Origin: Pleodorina starrii
Taxonomy: Eukaryota; Chlorophyta; Chlorophyceae; Chlamydomonadales; Volvocaceae
Length of the DNA: 64,000 bases
Assembly (NCBI GenBank): GCA_030267565.1
Contig: BRXU01000016.1
Location: 1,630,501 to 1,694,500 of the forward strand
Reading direction: 5' to 3'
In this document: piece after piece, positions 61,901 through 64,000 of the stretch
How the letters are laid out: each line of letters starts with the position of its first letter
Position numbering within the stretch: position 1 is the stretch's first letter
Notes under the pieces: model-generated
What the model was told of the DNA's origin: nothing
The model's input: only the letters and a program-made list of their open reading frames with translations
Database searches by the model: none
Position numbers and translations under genes: made by a program

Positions 61901-64000
61901 TGCGCCACTACTGCTACTACTGCTGCTGCTGCTGCTACTAATACTGGGGTTCCGTGCTTCTCCTTGCCTTTCCTTGCCTGCCACTGAGATGTCCCGCCCC
62001 GCCCTCCCTCGCCCGCACAACCCCACTCCCCCCCCACCACCTACCCACCCCCGCCTACCTGTCGCCACGAGCGTCACCTCGGGTCCAAACAGCTCCGGTG
62101 CCAAGCCTGCGGGGTCGGGGCCGGGTCCAGGTGTGCGGGCGGGCCGGCGGGCGTGGAGGGAGAAATACGGACCGCAGTCATGGAAGCGAGGCGACGGAGG
62201 CTGGATTTGAACGGCCCCGCAGGCACCCGGCTGGCCAGACCCCGCTGCGTTCACAGCCTCCGCCCCGCCCCCCATTTCCCGCCCTTGAATGCACGCACGT
62301 ACGTGCAGCCCCCGCCCCGTCCCGCCCCGCTCGGCCGATCATACAGCCATACCGCCAGGGCGCGTCTGCACGGGCTTACGGAGGACCGCGCCCCTGGCCG
62401 AGCGACGCAGCCCCGTTGCAGCGCCAGCCACGCAAGGGCACATGCGTACCTGCACACACGCGCGCACGCACGCACGGGCCTTTGACCCACGCACCCCACC
62501 CCCACGCCCACGGGAGCGCACGCCGTCTCCGTCCCTTCGCTGCGGTAAATACATTTTTTACACCACGCCCCCGGCCCCAGCAGGCCTCACCCGGTGGCCT
62601 CGCGCGCTTCGCCTCAAACAGGTTGCCCCCCGGCGGCGCGTTCTTCCGCGACCCCGCCCCCACCCCCGCCAGCGCCGACAGATCTTCCGACATCCGGAAG
62701 TTGCGTCCGGGCGGCGCGCCGCAGGCGCTGTGCGGCCGCCCAGCAGCGGCGGCGCCGCCGCTGCCGCCGCCGCCACCGACGCCGCCGCTGGCGGTGTGGC
62801 GACTGCGTTCCTCCCACTGCAGCGAGTGCTGGCTGCCGCCGCCGCCGCCGTCCCGGAACCAGTCCCGCAGTACGGACCGCCAGCCCGCCGCCGCCGCCGA
62901 GGTGGCGGCGCCGCCGCCGCTGGACGTGCACCAGTGGTGGTTGTGGTGGCGGTAGTGGTAGGAGTGGCGGGACGAGTCCTCGGCGCCGCTGCGTGACTTG
63001 GTTGCCGCCGCCGCCGCCGCGGCGGCGGCGGCAGCGGCGCGGCGGCGGCGCAGCTCCCTGCGCATGCAGCATGTGGCAATGGCCAATGAGGAGAGCAGCG
63101 CGCCGGCTGCGGCGACGCCGATGACGATGCCGGCCAAGGCGCCCGCGGAGAGGGAGACCTGCGGGCGCAGACCCGTGGGTCCATGGGTGCAGACCCGTGG
63201 GTCAGAAGATGCAGACCCGTGGGTCCAAGGATGGGTGGATGGGCGCGACGGCGCCGGCGGGCAGGCGGGGCGGGGCGTATCCTAGGAAAGTACAGTACTA
63301 CGAGGACTTGGGCGGCGCTGGTTCGCTGGAAGATGGTGGGCTGGCTGGACGGGTCATAGGCTCATCTCATAGCCCCCCCGGTGAGAGTGGAGGTTTCGAA
63401 CCCAGGGACAGGAACCACAAGACGAAGAACGACGGCGGCGGCGGCGACAGAGGCGACGAAGGCGGCGAACGGTGGGGTGCGCGCCCCACCACCGCAACCG
63501 CAGCCGCCAACCTCCACCCGACGCGCCGAACCCCCACCAGCCACCACAGACGCCCCTGTCCCACCCCACCCCACCCCACCCCAGACCCCACCTCGCTGCG
63601 TCGTGCGTCGGCAGCTGTCGCCTCCGCCTCCGCCGCCGCCACCGCACTCGCCGCTGCACAGGTCGCCAGGATACGTGGCGCACTGCCAGCGGCGGCGGCG
63701 GCGAGCGTCAGCGCCGGCGGCCCCGTCGCCGCCGGCTCGCCGCTGGGCAGCCGCAGGCAGACGCAGTCCTGGAAGCGCCAAAAGGCCGGGTCGGCGAGCA
63801 CGACGGCGGCGCCCGGCGGCGCAAGCTGTACGAGCGCCGCCGAGTACGGCAACACTTCCGCCTGTAAGGCGTCGGCGGCGCCGGTGTCGGCGAGGAAGGG
63901 AACGCTGGCGGCGGCGGCGGTGATGGTGTTGTTGGCGGTGCCGCTGAGGTCCGCGGAGCGGTACAGCAGCGCGGGGCAGGAGTACAGTGCCCCTGCCGGC
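49656..64000 (-). CDS. receptor-type class III nucleotide cyclase with two cyclase domains (5' end beyond window)
   Basis: Makes a cyclic nucleotide from ATP or GTP at a membrane. Exons (minus): >64000-63592, 63158-62591, 62106-62059, 61582-61470, 60903-60450, 60170-58785, 58575-56593, 56385-56045, 55625-54820, 54518-54110, 53865-53755, 53341-52992, 52552-52414, 51963-51837, 51472-49656; all phases agree, over 3,000 residues in the window. Order: end of an extracellular domain (with FQDCVCLRLPSG), one membrane segment (AGALAGIVIGVAAAGALLS) followed by a basic stretch, cyclase domain C1, a linker of about 1,600 residues rich in Ala, Gly, Gln, His and Pro, the C1 tail, then cyclase domain C2 with a further insertion and tail. 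C1 keeps the metal Asp residues and C2 the Asn/Arg pair. The N-terminal ligand-binding part is outside. Whether it makes cAMP or cGMP cannot be told. Confidence 0.88.
51475..51522. repeat. GTGG/CCAC microsatellite abutting the last acceptor of the cyclase gene
   Basis: The plus strand reads GGTGGGTGGG repeats; on the sense strand CCCACCCACC runs directly into the CCACCAG acceptor of the last exon. A second short run lies at 51625-51644 in the same intron. Confidence 0.9.
51837..53341 (-). other. cyclase domain C2 (Asn/Arg half of the predicted active site)
   Basis: Encoded by exons 53341-52992, 52552-52414 and 51963-51837. LSLMFIQPAGYSAVS and YECQEYECTFMVAV align with the two metal-site motifs of C1 but have Gln and Cys in place of the Asp residues. 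VGIFTGVPLSVV and GRADYFGALVNRAARLM keep the Asp of the base-binding pair and the Asn and Arg of the transition-state pair. The closing strand (HDLGLFRLKGL) lies near 49940, after an insertion of about 500 residues. Confidence 0.85.
52331..52380 (+). repeat. dispersed intronic repeat, copy B
   Basis: Contains TTACCGTTCACGGGCTCCGG followed by CCTATACGTGGATA. It aligns over about 50 bp with the inverted copy at 53902-53950 and over about 25 bp with 28797-28823. It lies in an intron of the cyclase gene. Confidence 0.8.
53685..53716. repeat. telomere-like sequence in a cyclase intron
   Basis: AAACCCTAAACCCCTAAAAC followed by AAACCTAAACCCCT: degenerate CCCTAAA/CCCCTAAAA units next to the acceptor region of the intron. 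Confidence 0.7.
53902..53950 (-). repeat. dispersed intronic repeat, copy C (inverted)
   Basis: Read on the minus strand: GATACGTTACCGTTCACGGG, then CTCCGGCCTATACGTTGATTAA. It matches copy B with small differences and lies in opposite orientation in a neighbouring intron of the cyclase gene. Confidence 0.8.
55697..55752 (+). repeat. possible diverged GATACCGCAGC-family copy in a cyclase intron
   Basis: CCCGCAGCGAAGGAACGGAGGC and GCGTTAGCGAGGAGCGGATCC resemble the copy at 32174. Similarity is limited and hand-aligned. Confidence 0.4.
60450..62106 (-). other. cyclase domain C1 (metal-binding half of the predicted active site)
   Basis: Encoded by exons 62106-62059, 61582-61470 and 60903-60450. 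It carries VTLVATDVEGSTELWEW (first metal Asp), YEVTTEGDAFLVAF (second metal Asp), VRMGIATGVPSAV and YTGAVLRLATGIAELGSGGQ. In the last motif, where active class III domains have VNxAxR, Arg and Gly replace the Asn and Arg. The domain is interrupted after HNKFEELDVEE; its final strand (MVIDMGVHRLK) follows only at 54202-54110. Confidence 0.85.
60928..60967 (+). repeat. telomere-like repeat in a cyclase intron
   Basis: GGTTTTAGGGTTTCAGCG, then TTTTTAGGGTTTTGGGTTTAGGG: four degenerate TTTTAGGG units just beyond the exon starting at 60903, on the intron side of its acceptor. Confidence 0.75.
63168..63222. repeat. three GCAGACCCGTGGGTC units in a cyclase intron
   Basis: The 15-bp unit containing GACCCGTGGGTC occurs three times with 8-10 bp spacers, immediately upstream (sense strand) of the exon encoding the membrane segment. 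Confidence 0.85.

Overview
The window is nuclear DNA from a green alga, most likely of the volvocine (Chlamydomonas/Volvox) lineage. It is very GC-rich. Its genes carry many short GT-AG introns, its exons code for long Ala/Gly/Gln/Pro runs, and its introns are full of CA, GTGG and GGGT microsatellites. The protein set also fits: a plant-type plastid ketol-acid reductoisomerase and a giant receptor-type nucleotide cyclase of the kind abundant in these algae. The species cannot be fixed from the sequence. All exon coordinates were chained by hand from splice sites, reading phase and protein conservation; every junction used keeps the frame.

Layout. (1) 364-2911 (+): 5'-incomplete gene for a two-pass membrane protein. 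(2) 4385-8801 (-): eight-exon ketol-acid reductoisomerase of branched-chain amino acid synthesis. (3) 8802-13026: gene-poor stretch with several strong hairpins. (4) 13027-18480 (+): large disordered AT-hook protein. (5) 21267-29454 (-): eighteen-exon glutamine-dependent NAD+ synthetase; one intron holds a 618-bp hAT-like non-autonomous transposon with a perfect 8-bp target duplication. (6) 30174-36520 (+): twelve-exon M18 aspartyl aminopeptidase, divergent from the NAD+ synthetase. (7) 38404-46946 (+): sixteen-exon ULP/SENP-type SUMO protease with a long acidic C-terminal tail. (8) 49656 to beyond 64000 (-): receptor-type class III cyclase, more than 3,000 residues within the window, with an extracellular part, one membrane segment and two cyclase domains.

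The genes do not form a pathway; they are housekeeping and signalling genes side by side. The most interesting one is the cyclase. Its first domain keeps both metal-binding aspartates but lacks the transition-state Asn/Arg pair, and its second domain shows the reverse. This is the complementary layout of a pseudo-heterodimeric active site, here within one chain. Both domains are also split at the same structural point by very long low-complexity insertions (about 1,600 and about 500 residues). Other points of note are two apparent GC-AG introns, microsatellites that begin exactly at 5' splice sites, a homopurine 14-bp minisatellite, and short dispersed repeats shared between introns of different genes.
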